Assembly (NCBI GenBank): GCA_029582165.1
Contig: CM055875.1
Span: forward strand, 11,750,968 to 11,814,967
DNA length: 64,000 nucleotides
Direction of reading: 5' to 3'
Origin: Portulaca oleracea
Lineage: Eukaryota; Streptophyta; Magnoliopsida; Caryophyllales; Portulacaceae
This document shows positions 23,716-35,480 of the stretch, piece after piece (within the stretch, counting starts at the first letter, position 1; every line of letters starts with the position of its first letter). The position numbers were made by a program, and so were the translations under genes. Under the pieces are notes generated by a model. The model was not told the origin of the DNA, did no database searches, and was given only the letters and a program-made list of their open reading frames with translations.

Positions 23716-24476
23716 TACTGTTATTTGCACCAAAATAATTTAATTCAGAGTCCAAAGCGGTCAAGGATTAGTGATACTTTCTGTTTTTTTTAATTATAAA
23801 ATAAAATAAGGATTGAGAATAGAATAAAATTGAAAATAGAAAAAAAAAATTTTCTATGTTGTGATTGACCAATTCCCCTACAATACTCCCGTGGCTCTAT
23901 TTCGTGGGACCCACAATGATTTCTATTAAAATATATAGATTATTGTTATTGTTATTGTTATTATTATTATTATTATTATAATTTAATTTATAGACAAAGC
24001 AGTTAAGGATTAGTGATACTTTCTGGGTTTTTTTTTAATTTCGAAATAAAATCTGGATTGAAATTTAAAAAAAAAATTGAAAATAGTAAAAAAAATATAC
24101 TTTCATACGTTCTGATTGGCCAATTCCCCTACAGTCACTCCCGTGGCTCTATTTTGGGGGACCCACAATGATTTTTATTATAATATATATAGATATGGAA
24201 CAGTTGGAAACGTTATCAAAGTCCAAAGCCGTATGGGATTTGTAATAGTTTTTTTTTATTCTAAAATAAAATTAAATTTAAAACAGTTTTGGAACAGCTG
24301 TAATTGGTTTCAGAGTCCCAAGCAGCTTAGGTTTATAATAAAATCCGGTTGAAAATAAAATCATAAATTATTATAAATTGTGTTTTTTTTTTAATTGTGA
24401 TTGGTTGAGACTCTTTGAAACGCTCTTGTTGCAGTATTTGTTGGGTCCCACATAGATAGACATTATAAATATATAG

Positions 24477-24545
<69 letters not shown>

Positions 24546-25029
24546 GTCAACACCAAATAATTACTATTATTTGTACCAAAATAATTTAATTCAGATTCCT
24601 AATCAATCAAGGATTAGTGATACTTTCTGGTTTTTTTAATTTTAAAATAAAATCCGGATTGAAAATATAAAAAACTTTAATTTTCTACATTGTGATTAGC
24701 CAATTCCTACAATCACTCCCGTTACTCTATTTCGTGGGACCATCAATGATTTCCATTATAATATATAGATATTATTATTATTATAGTCAACACCAAATAA
24801 TTACTGTTATTTCCACCAAAATAATTTAATTCAGAGTCCAAAGCAGTCAATGATTAGTGATACTTTCTGGTTTTTTTAATTTTAAAATAAAATCCGGATT
24901 GAAAATAAAAAAAAAATTGAAAATAGAAAAAAACTTTAATTTTCTACGTTGTGATTAGCCAATTCCCCTACAATCACTCCCGTGGCTCTATTTCGTGGGA
25001 CCCACAATGATTTCCATTATAATATATAG

Positions 25030-25090
<61 letters not shown>
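23669..25090. repeat. Right part of the 250-290 bp AT-rich tandem array
   Basis: Continuation of the array at 6650-7569. Anchors fall at about 23910, 24162, 24447, 24740 and 25001, giving spacings of 252, 285, 293 and 261 bp. The unit at 24447 is the most diverged. (TTA)n tracts follow most units, the longest being about 24 repeats at 24478-24543 and about 20 at 25028-25090. Confidence 0.88.
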
Positions 25091-25094
<4 letters not shown>

Positions 25095-25367
25095 TACTAT
25101 TTTCAAACATATTTTCAAATACCAACCCAATTTGAATATATTCTCTTAACTCCCATTACTATATTTGAGTGGTATATTGGCTCATTAATTGTAAGATTTT
25201 TTATTGATTTAAGTTGAGTAATCTTTGTTTATAGTGAACTAAAGTCATATTTTTAGACAGGTATGTTTTCTCGACATATGATCAAGTTACAGTAAAATTT
25301 TTAATACTCCAAATTATATTGTACTTAATGCCTTTTATGCTCCACTACTATTAAGTAAGGCCAATAT
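25091..25367. other. AT-rich spacer, no feature seen
   Basis: Low-complexity AT-rich DNA without open frames. It ends at the target site of the LINE (GATTATGCGCCCGGTT at 25368-25383). Confidence 0.6.
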
Positions 25368-25383
25368 GATTATGCGCCCGGTT

Positions 25384-26280
25384 TTCAAGCCAAAAGGGGC
25401 AGGGGGCTGGGTGTGAGGCATATGGGAGCGTTTAATAAAGCGCTCTTGTTAAAACAAGCCTGGAGAACCTATCATAATCAGGAGTTGCTGATTGCAAGGG
25501 TCTGAAAAGCAAAGTATGGGTCTACTTCTCCAATAGCTCAACCTGAGGGGACTAAAATCCCTACGACTGCATCCACGACTTGGAAGGGCTTGAGCAGAGT
25601 GGTCAACGATGTGAAACATAGGTTCCGTTGGAGTATTGGGGATGGGAAACAGGTGAGAGTTTTAGATGATCGTTGGGTCCTTGGGGGGGGGGGCGGAATC
25701 CACTACCGGGACGACTATGATCCAGCTACGCTGACGGACCTCAAGGTGGAGGACCTGGTGACCTGGGGGGCCAATGGGTGAGGGGAATGGAGGTGGAATT
25801 ACTTTAACCAAATGTTCACTAGGGAGTCTATAGAAAGGATTGCAACGGTATTTCCCCCTCAAAAGGGGCCGCATGATACCCTTGTTTGGCCGGGTAAGTC
25901 TCACTTTATGTATACAGTTAAAGAAGGATATTATCCTTTCTTGTTGCAGGAAGGTGGAGCGGCATTACCACCGGAGGAGGAAACCAAATTTTGGAAGCTT
26001 CTATGACATTGTGATGTACCTCCAAACATAAAAACTTTTGCTTGGCGAAGTGCGGTTGATGCACTGCCGACTGGGGTCAACAGATGCAAGCGCAAATTGG
26101 TGAAAAGAGGGGAGTGCTGGTGTGGGAGCTATCGGGAGGATTTGGGGCATTTGTTTAGAGAATGTACAATTGCTAGACACCTATGGAAAGGGTCAACACT
26201 TGGGATACGCTCTGAGATTAACCAACATGTTGAGTGGAGGGACTGGCTGAAGGGGTCGCTCTCTTACTTCTCTAGGTGGA
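25384..26280 (+). pseudogene. LINE ORF2 C-terminal region: post-RT and zf-RVT zinc-binding domain
   Basis: Plus-strand remnant with frameshifts and stops. It begins in the conserved region after the RT domain (LGVRHMGAFNKALLLKQAWR), then VRVLDDRWV, and at about 25990-26180 the plant LINE zinc-binding domain (FAWRSAVDALPTGVNRCKR, CWCGSYREDLGHLFRECTIA with C-x-C...H...C spacing). ORF2 makes the endonuclease/RT that copies the LINE RNA at its target. The frame is cut at 26280 by the LTR element's insertion, with GTGGA duplicated. Confidence 0.88.
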
Positions 26281-27941
26281 TGATAACTGCGTTTCATGAC
26301 TATGTTTTTGTAGGTTTTCGATAGTGAATTAGGGATAGTTTTGAGTGTGAACCTTGACTATTATTCCAATGTCCCTACTACACTTGGTGGTGTTGTTTTT
26401 TATCTGAATTTGTAGGTTTTGAGACCAAAACACCAAATTTTCTCTCAATTTCTGGCAAAAGTGAAGACACCACGAGCCTCTACATGACAAACCCGAACTG
26501 TGGTACAAATTTGGGGCAAAAAGGATCACTGAATGCCCGGACAGTGGTTGCCACGGGCTGTCCGTGGACTGCCTTACGGTCCTAGCAGCTGGGCTTGTTT
26601 TGCGTGTGATGAAGCCAGCAACAGCAACGCTTAATTGGGCCATCAATGAATTCACTCAGCCTAGCTTTGAATTCATGGCACTCAATCAGCTCACACTCGG
26701 TCCAATTGCAAAAGAGGAGAAGTGGAGTGCAATTCATTTTATTTGCCCAACCAATTCAATTCAGCCAAATCATGAAGGAAGAAAGTGGAGGCAATTTGAT
26801 TCCCTTTGTTGCACAATTCAGAAGCCCATTTCATTGCATTCATTCGGTCAACCATGCAATTTCTTGGCCGTGACGCGCAAGAAAAATAGCAACAGCAGCG
26901 GTTTTTTATTGGGGGGCTATCATTCCATTCATGGGTTCAGGAGGGGGATTCATCATTCACCCATTATTCATCCATCATCCATTATTTCAACCATTCATCC
27001 ATCCACCCATCAAGGAGAAAAAGGGAGAAAACCCTAAACCTCCCATCTACTCCTCACATCTTCAATCAAGATCAAGATCAATTCGAAGAGGAGCGAAGTT
27101 CGAGATTCGGGAAGAAATTACATTACTTGCGAGGAAGACTCCACCCCGGGATCGAATGGCTCGACGGTTGTAATTCCTTGTATTTATTTCTCTTTTCGAT
27201 TTCTTTCTTTGTTTTGAGAATTAATCATGATGTTTGGAACTTGTTTTGTGCTTTTCATTGAATATGAGTGAGTAGTTTCTTTAAATTCTAGGGTTTTACA
27301 ACCCGAAACAATGTAGTTTGATTCAATATTATTAGTTTGTGCATGAATTCTTGATTAGAATCAATAGAAGGTTGTGTTTTCCATGTTTATGAAGATTCTT
27401 AAGGCCTTGAATATTTGTAAGTTTGAGATTAACCTAAGAAGTACTGAAAGGTGAATTAGGGTAATATGACTTCCAACCTGTCTACCTAGGCTTACGAAAG
27501 TTGAAAAAGGAGTAGTGAACTAGGAAATCATTAGATAACCTGACTTTTTGAGACCTTCAATTCTGTTTAACCTAAAAGGCAGACGAAAGTTGTTGACTAG
27601 GTTGTTTAGAATAATTCTATTTAGCATCGAAAGGGCGATAGTATTTAGAGGTTATCGATTCTTGATTCATTCTTGAATGTATGATTGTGCGGGCTAGGTT
27701 TTATTAATCGAACTCGTTGTTAGGTTAGCATCTCCCTAGAAGTCTTTCTCTCTTGATAGATTCTTTAATTGTTTTCTTTCCTACTTTATTAGTTTTAACT
27801 AATTGTTAGATTTTACAAAACCTAAAAACCTTATTAGCTTAGCAATCGAGACAGAGATTAGTTTTCTGTGCTGCTAATTGAGCCCCTGTGGGATCGACCT
27901 TGACGTGCTACTCCGTACACCGTGCGCTTGCGGCCCTGTCA
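26281..27941 (+). repeat. 5' LTR of the Athila-like element
   Basis: 1661 bp, TGATAACTGCG...GGCCCTGTCA. It differs from the 3' LTR by substitutions and two larger indels: it lacks the approximately 75-bp duplicated piece at about 32444-32520 and has an extra segment of about 40 bp near 27563-27602. A T-rich/CCATTCATCC-rich stretch lies near 26930-27010. Confidence 0.92.
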
Positions 27942-27947
27942 AGTTTT

Positions 27948-27965
27948 TGGCGCCGTTGCCGGGGA
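27948..27965 (+). other. Primer-binding site, tRNA-Asp type
   Basis: TGGCGCCGTTGCCGGGGA, 6 nt after the 5' LTR end. This 18-mer is the primer site typical of Athila and related plant elements. Confidence 0.92.
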
Positions 27966-28072
27966 CTCTGTCCCTAGCAGTCGGTAAATGAACCTCTTAG
28001 GTTGACTAAGTTGTTTTCTGTTTTCTTTTTTTTTTCTTTTCTTAGATCTTTTATTAAAAAAAACAAAAAGAA

Positions 28073-29100
28073 ATGGCAATTCTTGATTTTCCCCAATTTG
28101 AGCAGGAATTATTTTGGCACTATTTTGAGCGATACTTGCATGTCCTGTTCCACATGCTATTGTGCATGGGAAATCAGATATTCTTGACATTGTTGCTGAG
28201 GGGGTGAATAGAGAGACTCGTACTCTATTAGAGTATTTTAGTTTCTATGCTAAAACTGTTGATGAAGCTTGGAGTTTGCTTGAGTGGCTTGCACGTGATA
28301 CTCGTGATTTTGAAAATTATTATTGTGCATCCTCTTTCTCCAATCTTTGTGCATCTCATGCTAGATTATGTACTCAACCCCATTGTTTGTCTCCTTGTCG
28401 TTTATGTAGTTCTTTTGACCATGATGAGTCTACATGCCCTGTTTTAGGCAAACTTGATTTTTTGACGAGGGCAATGCAAGAGCAACAAGATAAGTTGGAA
28501 GCCTGTCTAGAGAAAATAGATGAAATAGTTGACCCTTCTAAGTCATATTTTCCAACTGTTGTTCCTTCCCATCCTAGCCTACCTAGAGACACTACTGATG
28601 GTGTCTTTGCTTTTCAAAATGCATCCTTACCTTTGTCTCAGTTGACGGGGTTTGAGGTTAGCGATTCCCATGGGTTTGATGCTAGGTATGATGATGATGT
28701 TTGTCATGAGTCAATTGATCCTATTGATGAGGAGTCTTGTGAGGGGTTTGTAGGTGGATTGGATCCTTCAAGCAAGGAATTTGATGATGTACTCCATGCT
28801 TCTACACTTTGTTTACCACCTTCATTTGCCCCTAAGAACCTTGAATAGACCATCCCCTGTGAAAAGACAATTGATGTTCATGTTTATGTGGAATGTGTGG
28901 TTAACTCTGGTGATGTGACTGTGATTGAGGGGATTAACAATGTTCTTGACTTGTCCTTAGGCACTTTAGGAGGGTTTCATCCCTATCTTGATCCATATTG
29001 TAAATGCCTAGAGGACTCAGCTAGAAAAATCATGTGGACAACTTATTTTGATTCTTTTGATTTTTCTAGTACTTTTGACTTATTTGAGAGAATGCAACTA
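28073..29100 (+). pseudogene. Athila-like gag remnant with zinc knuckle
   Basis: Starts at ATG 28073 (MAILDFPQFEQELFWHYFER, a gag N-terminus style), then shifts frame near 28140. It continues to 29100 with SDILDIVAEGVNRETRTLLE and KTVDEAWSLLEWLARD, the capsid signature. A CCHC knuckle (CRLCSSFDHDESTC) and a short coiled-coil-like helix (QEQQDKLEACLEKIDEIVD) follow. An in-frame TAG occurs at 28846-28848, after which the same frame resumes. It is cut by the solo LTR at 29101. Gag alone would serve RNA packaging. Confidence 0.75.
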
Positions 29101-29915
29101 TGATGCATAATAGCCTAGCTATATACATCAAGGTTAGCTAAGAGGACCTTGATCTAGCTTCAAGTTATAGCAATTTCTTTCTAGAGTTGTATTTTAGAGT
29201 TTATGCTTTCTTTCTAGAGTTGTACATTTAAAGAGCTTTCCAATGTTTTTGAATCATTGAAAACAGACAACTATTGAAGGAATTATAGCAATTTCTTTCT
29301 AGAGTTGTATTTTAGAGTTTTATGATGTCATAAATAGGATATATGATGTAATGGTTGATTCTTGGTTTCTTGAACCCTAAGTGCATGTCCAAGGGGGTCT
29401 TGGAGTAGTATAAATAAACCCCCTAGGGTGCCTTTGTATTGATTCACATTCAATATTAAACACATAATCAAACAAGAGCTTATGCTTTGTTTTCTCTTTA
29501 ACCTTTGTGTTAGAATCTGGTTCTCTTGAGGGAGAATCCTTTGAATCTTCTATTCCAAGAGGGAGCAATCTTGGATGGTGCAAAGGAGGAGTTGGATATC
29601 AAATTGATTGTGGTGTGTCTGTATCAATCAAGGAGATTTCTATTGCCAAAATCTATCAAGTTTCTACATCAATTTAACGAGTTCTTTTACAATTGGTACG
29701 TTTTTGCCATTGTTTTGATTCTTTTGATTGTCATTCAATTCATCACATTTAGAACTCTCGTTTAGCCTTTTCCATTCGTCCTTTTTCAATCTAATTCATC
29801 CCATTCTTTCGTTTGAAACTAGTTTTTGAGAAATTCAACTATTCCAAGTTTTCACTTGTGGAAAGATCCTTAGCATTTCGTGTATAATGGATTTGTATTG
29901 ATCCATTATGCATCA
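29101..29915 (+). mobile_element. 815-bp solo LTR (copia-like), TSD AACTA
   Basis: Starts TGATGCATAATAG and ends CCATTATGCATCA, with an 11-bp near-perfect terminal inverted repeat. It is flanked by AACTA at 29096-29100 and 29916-29920. It contains a TATA box (TATAAATA near 29409) followed by AT-rich leader, as in copia LTRs. There is no internal domain, primer site or polypurine tract. Its last 90 bp recur in inverse orientation at 63908-64000. Confidence 0.85.
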
Positions 29916-29920
29916 AACTA

Positions 29921-31851
29921 ACATTCTTTGCCATGAGTATTTTGTTTCTCTCTTATCTGCAGGCTTGTGAACCGCATGCTGCGGAGTTTGACAAGCTTCT
30001 AAGGGCTTTGACTGCTTCTGAGGTAAGTTTCGTCTAGCTAAAGACGTTAAACTAGCGCTTCTTGGGAGGTAACCCAAGCGTTTAATTGTTTTATTAGATT
30101 TTATTTCGTTCCTTTAATTTTCTTCGTTTTTTTTAATGTGATGCATTATGTCATTTCCCTCTTGTGCATGCTACCCTTATTCGAAATGCATTACGGACAC
30201 TGCTTTATCCAAGCATGGGGGTTTGGGTTGATTGTCTTAAAATCATGTGCTTGAGTGAGACTTACATTTATAGTTGCATATTTCTTAGTTTCTTTTTGTG
30301 TTTGTTCGGCATTGAATTTGCATCTAAGTTGCTTATAGGAGTAGTTTTCTTGCTTTCTTGCTAAAAGTTAAAAAAAAATTAAAAAAAAATTAGGATAGTC
30401 TTTCGCCTTTAAGAGATGTGTTTGGATTGTCATTGCAAGTGTGTACTCACGAGATTTTTTTTTGGCTTCATGTGGATAATAGGAGAAACTTGGTTGTTTG
30501 TTTGATTTAGGTTGCCTGTCATGTTTGTGATTCATCTAGTCTTGATCAATTCTTGTGCATGATAATGAAGTTCCTATGTTTGGTACATCAAAGGAACTAG
30601 TTGCAGTGATTGTGGTAGGTTAACCCCGTGAGACTTCTTGAGCTTAAAAAGACTATCATTTTTATAGTCTCATTTCTTTTCAGTGTGACTTTACCATGTT
30701 TGTATCTCTAGAACTTGATTTGACTCTCTTTGAAAATGCATTTTGACTTGTGCCTTATGTTAATATGATTGAGGCCCATTTTGTAGCCACATAGCCAAAA
30801 AGCCACCTGGCATCTTGACTTCTTTTTGCTAGCCCTTTACTAACCATTTTTCTTGTCTTGTTGTTTACCCTATTCGTGCGCAACCTTGGCCTATTCTTAA
30901 TTCTTCACCTTTTAGCCAAGTTAAGTGGAGCAACAATTCAGTTGGGGGCAGTTTTTGTAGTCTATTGGTATGATGACTTTGTTGGTTAGTTTGCTTGATG
31001 AGGGAAACATTGTTATTAATTGTTATTTATCCCCTCTTTTCATTTGAGGTTGAAATTGGTTTGATGGGAAATGAGTCGCCCTTTATGAATCTATGCTATT
31101 CACCACAAAACAAAAAAAAAAACATGTTTCCAAAAAAAAGAAAAAAGAAAAAAAAGAGAAGTTTTGAGGAATAAGGTGAATAGCATGATGGTTTTTTTGC
31201 TTATATTGACTCTTTCGTTATTTTGTTTCGATGATGAGGAAAGTATTTATGCTTCATTGCGGTGTGATGTAAGAGGTGTTGTGCTATATGTATTGGGAAT
31301 GTTGCTCTTTAGGTCCTTGGCTCTTAGCTACACATTACCCAAATGAATTCCCTCCTTACCCTACACCTAAGCCCCATTACAACCCTTGAAAAGTCCTCAT
31401 GATTAACTTTTATGCATGTTGTCTATAGCGGTAGAGAATCGAGAGTTTTGTCAAGCTTATAGTAGGTTGTTTACATTGGTTGAAGGTTTTGAGCGAACTG
31501 TTATATCTTTTGCAAACACACGAGGGGAGTCATTCACATACCCTAAAGTGAGGTCCTACCGATCCCAACAAGTTCGCCAAACATGTGAATGAATTTTGAT
31601 TGCATTTGAGTTGTGATAGACTAGTTGTGTTGCTTCCTGGCTTGTGATTCTATTTCGAACAACATTTTTTGTTTCAATTTGATTCTTAATCTCGCTAGGG
31701 AGTCTCTTTGTGTATGCTTGTTTTGATATACCTATATGCCCATTTTATTAGAGGAGGTGTCAGTAGGTTTCATTTTCTTTTCAAGTCCTTTCATATAGTT
31801 TTGAGTCTTGTACTTGCTTGGGGACAAGCAAAGAGTAAGCATGGGGGGATT
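29921..31851 (+). other. 3' internal region of the Athila-like element with an exon-like block and polypurine tract
   Basis: Mostly non-coding. At 29964-30023 a 60-nt open block is bounded by a good 3' splice site (TTATCTGCAG before it) and a consensus 5' site (GAG/GTAAGT after it). Next is the motif GCGCTTCTTGGGAGGTAACC (about 30054-30073), which I have seen in this element class. A-rich runs lie at 31108-31160. The polypurine tract ATGGGGGGATT (31841-31851) abuts the 3' LTR. Confidence 0.6.
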
Positions 31852-33561
31852 TGATAACTGCGTTTCATGACTATGTTTTTGTTGGTTTTCGATAGTGAAT
31901 TAGGGATAGTTTTGAGTGTGAACCTTGATTTTTATTCCGATTTCTCTACTACACTTGGTGGTGTTGTTTTTGATGTGAATTTGTAGGTTTTGAGACCAAA
32001 ACACCAAATTTTCTCTCAATTTCTAGCAAGAGTGAAGACACCACGAGCCTCTACATGACAAACCCGAACTGTGGTACAAATTTGGGACAGAAAGGATCAC
32101 TGAATGCCCGGACAGTGGTTGCCACGGGCTGTCCGTGGACTGCCTTACGGTCCTAGCAGCTGGGCTTGTTTTGCGTGTGATGAAGCCAGCAACAGCAACG
32201 CTTAATTGAGCCATCAATTAATTCACTCAGCCCAGCTTTGAATTCATGGTACTCAATCAGCTCACACTCGGTCCAATTGCAAAAGAGGAGACGTGGAGTG
32301 CAATTCATTTTATTTGCCCAACCAATTCAATTCAGCCCAATCATGAAGGAAGAAAGTGGAGGCAATTTGATTCCCTTTGTTGCACAATTCAGAAGCCCAT
32401 TTCATTGCATTCATTTGGTCAACCATGCAATTTCTTGGCCGGGGCAATTAGGGAATGAATTGGAGGCAGTGGCATCCACGGGTGAGCTGTGGCAATGGCC
32501 TCAGTCCGTGGCATGCAATTTCTTGGCCGTGACGCGCAAGAAAAATAGCAACAACAACTGTTTTTTATTGGGGGGCTATCATTCAATTCATGGGTTCAGG
32601 AGGGGGATTCATCATTCACCCATTATTCATCCGTCATCCATTATTTCAACCATTCATCCATCCACCCATCAAGGAGAAAAAGGGAGAAAACCCTAAACCT
32701 CCCATCTACTCCTCACATCTTCAATCAAGATCAAGATCAATTCGAAGAGGAGCGAAGTTCGAGATTCGGGAAGAAATTACATTACTTGCGAGGAAGACTC
32801 CACCCCGGGATCGAATGGCTCGACGGTTGTAATTCCTTGTATTTATTTCTCTTTTCGATTTCTTTCTTTGTTTTGAGAATTAATCATGATGTTTGGAACT
32901 TGTTTTGTGCTTTTCATTGAATATGAGTGAGTAGTTTCTTTAAATTCTAGGGTTTTACAACCCGAAACAATGTAGTTTGATTCAATATTATTAGTTTGTG
33001 CATGAATTCTTGATTAGAATCAATAGAAGGTTGTGTTTTCCATGTTTATGAAGATTCTTAAGGCCTTGAATATTTGTAAGTTTGAGATTAACCTAAGAAG
33101 TACTGAAAGGTGAATTAGGGTAATATGACTTCCAACCTGTCTACCTAGGCTTACGAAAGTTGAAAAAGGAGTAGTGAACTAGGAAATCATTAGATAACCT
33201 GACTTTTTGAGACCTTCAATTCTGTTTAGAATAATTCTATTTAGCATCGAAAGGGCGATAGTATTTAGAGGTTATCGATTCTTGATTCATTCTTGAATGT
33301 ATGATTGTGCGGGCTAGGTTTTAGTAATCGAACTCGTTGTTAGGTTAGCATCTCCCTAGAAGTCTTTCTCTCTTGATAGATTCTTTAATTGTTTTCTTTC
33401 CTGCTTTATTAATTTTAACTAATTGTTAGATTTTACAAAACCCAAAAACCTTATTAGCTTATCAATCGAGATAGAAATTAGCTTTCTGTGCTGCTAATTG
33501 AGTCCCTGTGGGATCGACCTTGACGTGCTACTCGGTACACCGTGCGTTTGCGGCCCTGTCA
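31852..33561 (+). repeat. 3' LTR of the Athila-like element
   Basis: 1710 bp, the partner of 26281-27941. It carries an additional stretch of about 75 bp at 32444-32520, partly duplicating neighbouring sequence (GCAATTTCTTGGCCG appears twice). It lacks the 40-bp piece found in the 5' LTR. Confidence 0.92.
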
Positions 33562-33566
33562 GTGGA

Positions 33567-34219
33567 AGGACGAGAGGAAAGTTATGTTGGGAGATTTCTT
33601 CAGTGTCTTGTGGGCAATCTGGAAGGCTAGGAATGAGGTGTGCCTTAATCAGAAAGTGGTGTCGGCCAAAGGGCTTGAGGAGAATCTTAGGAGGGTGGAG
33701 CAGGAGGTAAGGTGGTGGAGGGAGCAGAAAAAGTGGCAAATGGCTCAAAGACGGATTTCTAAAGCTGAATGAAAGGAGCAGTGCATAGACTGGGGGGAGG
33801 GTGAAGGGTTGGGAGCAGAGAGTGTGTGCATGGTTGATGGTGCGTTTAGAAGACACTCAAGGCTCTGTGCGGCAACGTGGGTTTTCACGGCGCAGAACTA
33901 TAGGGTTGCCGTTGGGACCAGAAGAGGGCGGGCGACTTCAGCACTTTTCTGTGAACTTTGGGCTATTTACCTGGCACTTCAAGAGGGCAGGCAAAAGGGT
34001 ATGAATCGCATTGTGGTGTGGACGGATTCAAGTGCTGCGGTGGATAGCCTGTCTCACGAGAATAGAGCCCTAGTTGATTGTCGAGCTCTAGTTTGGGGTT
34101 GCAGAAGCACCATGAAGCAGTTCGAGAGTGGCAAAATTATTAAGGTTCCTAGACAGATGGTGTACCCAACTCACCAGGAGGCCAAAACGGCTATTCGTAG
34201 TGGAGGCTACATCCCTTAG
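33567..34219 (+). pseudogene. LINE ORF2 C-terminal RNase H-like domain
   Basis: Continuation of the LINE after the LTR insert. The first part shows LWAIWKARNEVCLNQK, the linker typical of plant LINE zf-RVT proteins. After a stop, 33809-34219 encodes the RNase H fold of the RVT_3 family: VDGAFR (first Asp), ELWAIYLALQEG (Glu) and VVWTDSSAAVDSL (Asp). The order matches full-length plant LINEs. Frames are broken by a stop near 33770. Confidence 0.85.
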
Positions 34220-34320
34220 GTGTTCGTGGGTCTTTTTCTTTGTTTTTCTTGTTTTTTTCTTGTTGTTCGTGTTTTGTCGTGTTTGGCAAAAAAAAAAAAA
34301 AAAGATTATGCGCCCGGTTA

Positions 34321-34660
34321 CACAGTGCTTTGTGCGGCCAGCCACGTCTCTTTTCTTTTTCTTTTTTTTTTCTTTTCTTGTTTTTAATAAAGTTTCTATG
34401 GTGTTAATTTTGAGCTTCTAGTTCAACATACTAATCCTTTTTATTTATTTATTATTTTTAAAATTTTTTGTTGTTTTCATTGCATTCTTTTTAATTTACA
34501 TTGAGTATTTAATATTAATTATTTTTAATATTTGATATGTATTTTAATTTATGAGCATTGTTATAGAACCATATTTTTAAAATTCTCTACTGTTATTATT
34601 AGCATGGTTTGATGCTATAAAGTTTTTACAAGCATTGTAATATATTTTCATATACATTTT
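34321..34660. other. T-rich flank, no feature seen
   Basis: Pre-insertion genomic DNA to the right of the LINE. T-runs at 34350-34390, then AT-rich sequence leading into the tandem repeat. No coding signal. Confidence 0.5.
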
Positions 34661-35480
34661 TTATGGGGTTTATGTACATTGCGGTTGAGTTTAAATAATG
34701 GTTAAAATTTATGAGCATTGTAATATAGATTTATGAGCATCCACATTACAAATTATAAACATTTTATGTGAAATAATATGAGCATAACTACTAGGCGTTA
34801 TGAGCATTCTTATTATGCTTTTGACATGTTATCAGTATACTAGTCTCAGATTCGATAAGCATTGTGGTTAAAGTTTACGAGCATTCCAGTATAGAACATC
34901 CACGTTACAAATTATGAACATTGTATGTGATATAATATGTGCATGACTATTAGACATTATGAGCATTCTTATCATGCTTGTGACATGTTATGAGTGTACT
35001 AGTCTTGGATTAGATGAGCATTGTGGTTAAAGTTTATGAGCATTCTAGTATAGATTTATGAGCATCTACATTACAAGTTATGAACATTGTATGTGATATA
35101 ATATGAGCATGAATATTAAGCGTTATGAGCATTCTTATTATGCTTGTGACATGTTATGAGTATACTAATCTCGGATTCAATGAGCATTATGGTTAAAGTT
35201 TATGAGCATTCTCGTATAGATTTATAAGCACCCACGTTATGAATTATGAACATTGTATGACATATATTATGAACAAGACTGTTAGGGGTTATGAACATGT
35301 GTGGAATATGTTAGCATTCAAGTTTCTTAAATAGAAAGCATGAACATTTATGGGCAAGGCTGTTACTGGTTATGAACACTCATCTATTAGTTTATGAGCA
35401 TTCATATACTTATTTATGAACATCATAGTTTAGGTTTATGAGCATTCACATACTGGTTTATGAGCATTGTAATAAAAAAA
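34661..35480. repeat. About 165-bp tandem repeat built from a TATGAGCATT motif
   Basis: Three to four diverged units of 159-166 bp (matching points near 34849, 35008 and 35174), each containing TGAGCATT/TGAACATT every 20-40 bp, plus ATTACAAATTATGAACATT and TTGTGACATGTTATGAG. Beyond 35340 only the short motif continues. It ends near a G/C-rich piece (GTGCTCCCGGGCACAC at about 35500). Confidence 0.75.

Larger units (their letters stand above)
26281..33561 (+). mobile_element. Non-autonomous Athila-like LTR retrotransposon
   Basis: 7281 bp, flanked by GTGGA at 26276-26280 and 33562-33566. LTRs 26281-27941 and 31852-33561 start TGATAACTGCG and end GGCCCTGTCA. The primer site is of tRNA-Asp type and a G-rich polypurine tract precedes the 3' LTR. 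Internally there is only a gag-like remnant; no protease, RT or integrase is seen, so it depended on another element. Athila-like placement is inferred from the primer type and the gag. Confidence 0.92.
25384..34304 (+). mobile_element. 5'-truncated L1-type LINE, interrupted by an LTR element
   Basis: Bounded by a perfect 16-bp target-site duplication (GATTATGCGCCCGGTT at 25368-25383 and 34305-34320), with a 16-nt poly(A) tail at 34289-34304, the hallmarks of target-primed insertion. Only the last part of ORF2 is present: 25384-26280 and 33567-34219, split by the LTR element at 26281-33561. Excluding that insert and one copy of its TSD, the LINE is about 1.6 kb. Confidence 0.93.

Noticed and set aside
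24371..24556. Poly-isoleucine open frame
   Set aside because: Translation of the (TTA)n/(AAT)n microsatellite.
26564..27173. Open frames in the 5' LTR of the Athila-like element (also 32238-32832)
   Set aside because: Several overlapping frames within an LTR; present in both LTRs but differing by indels that change the frames.
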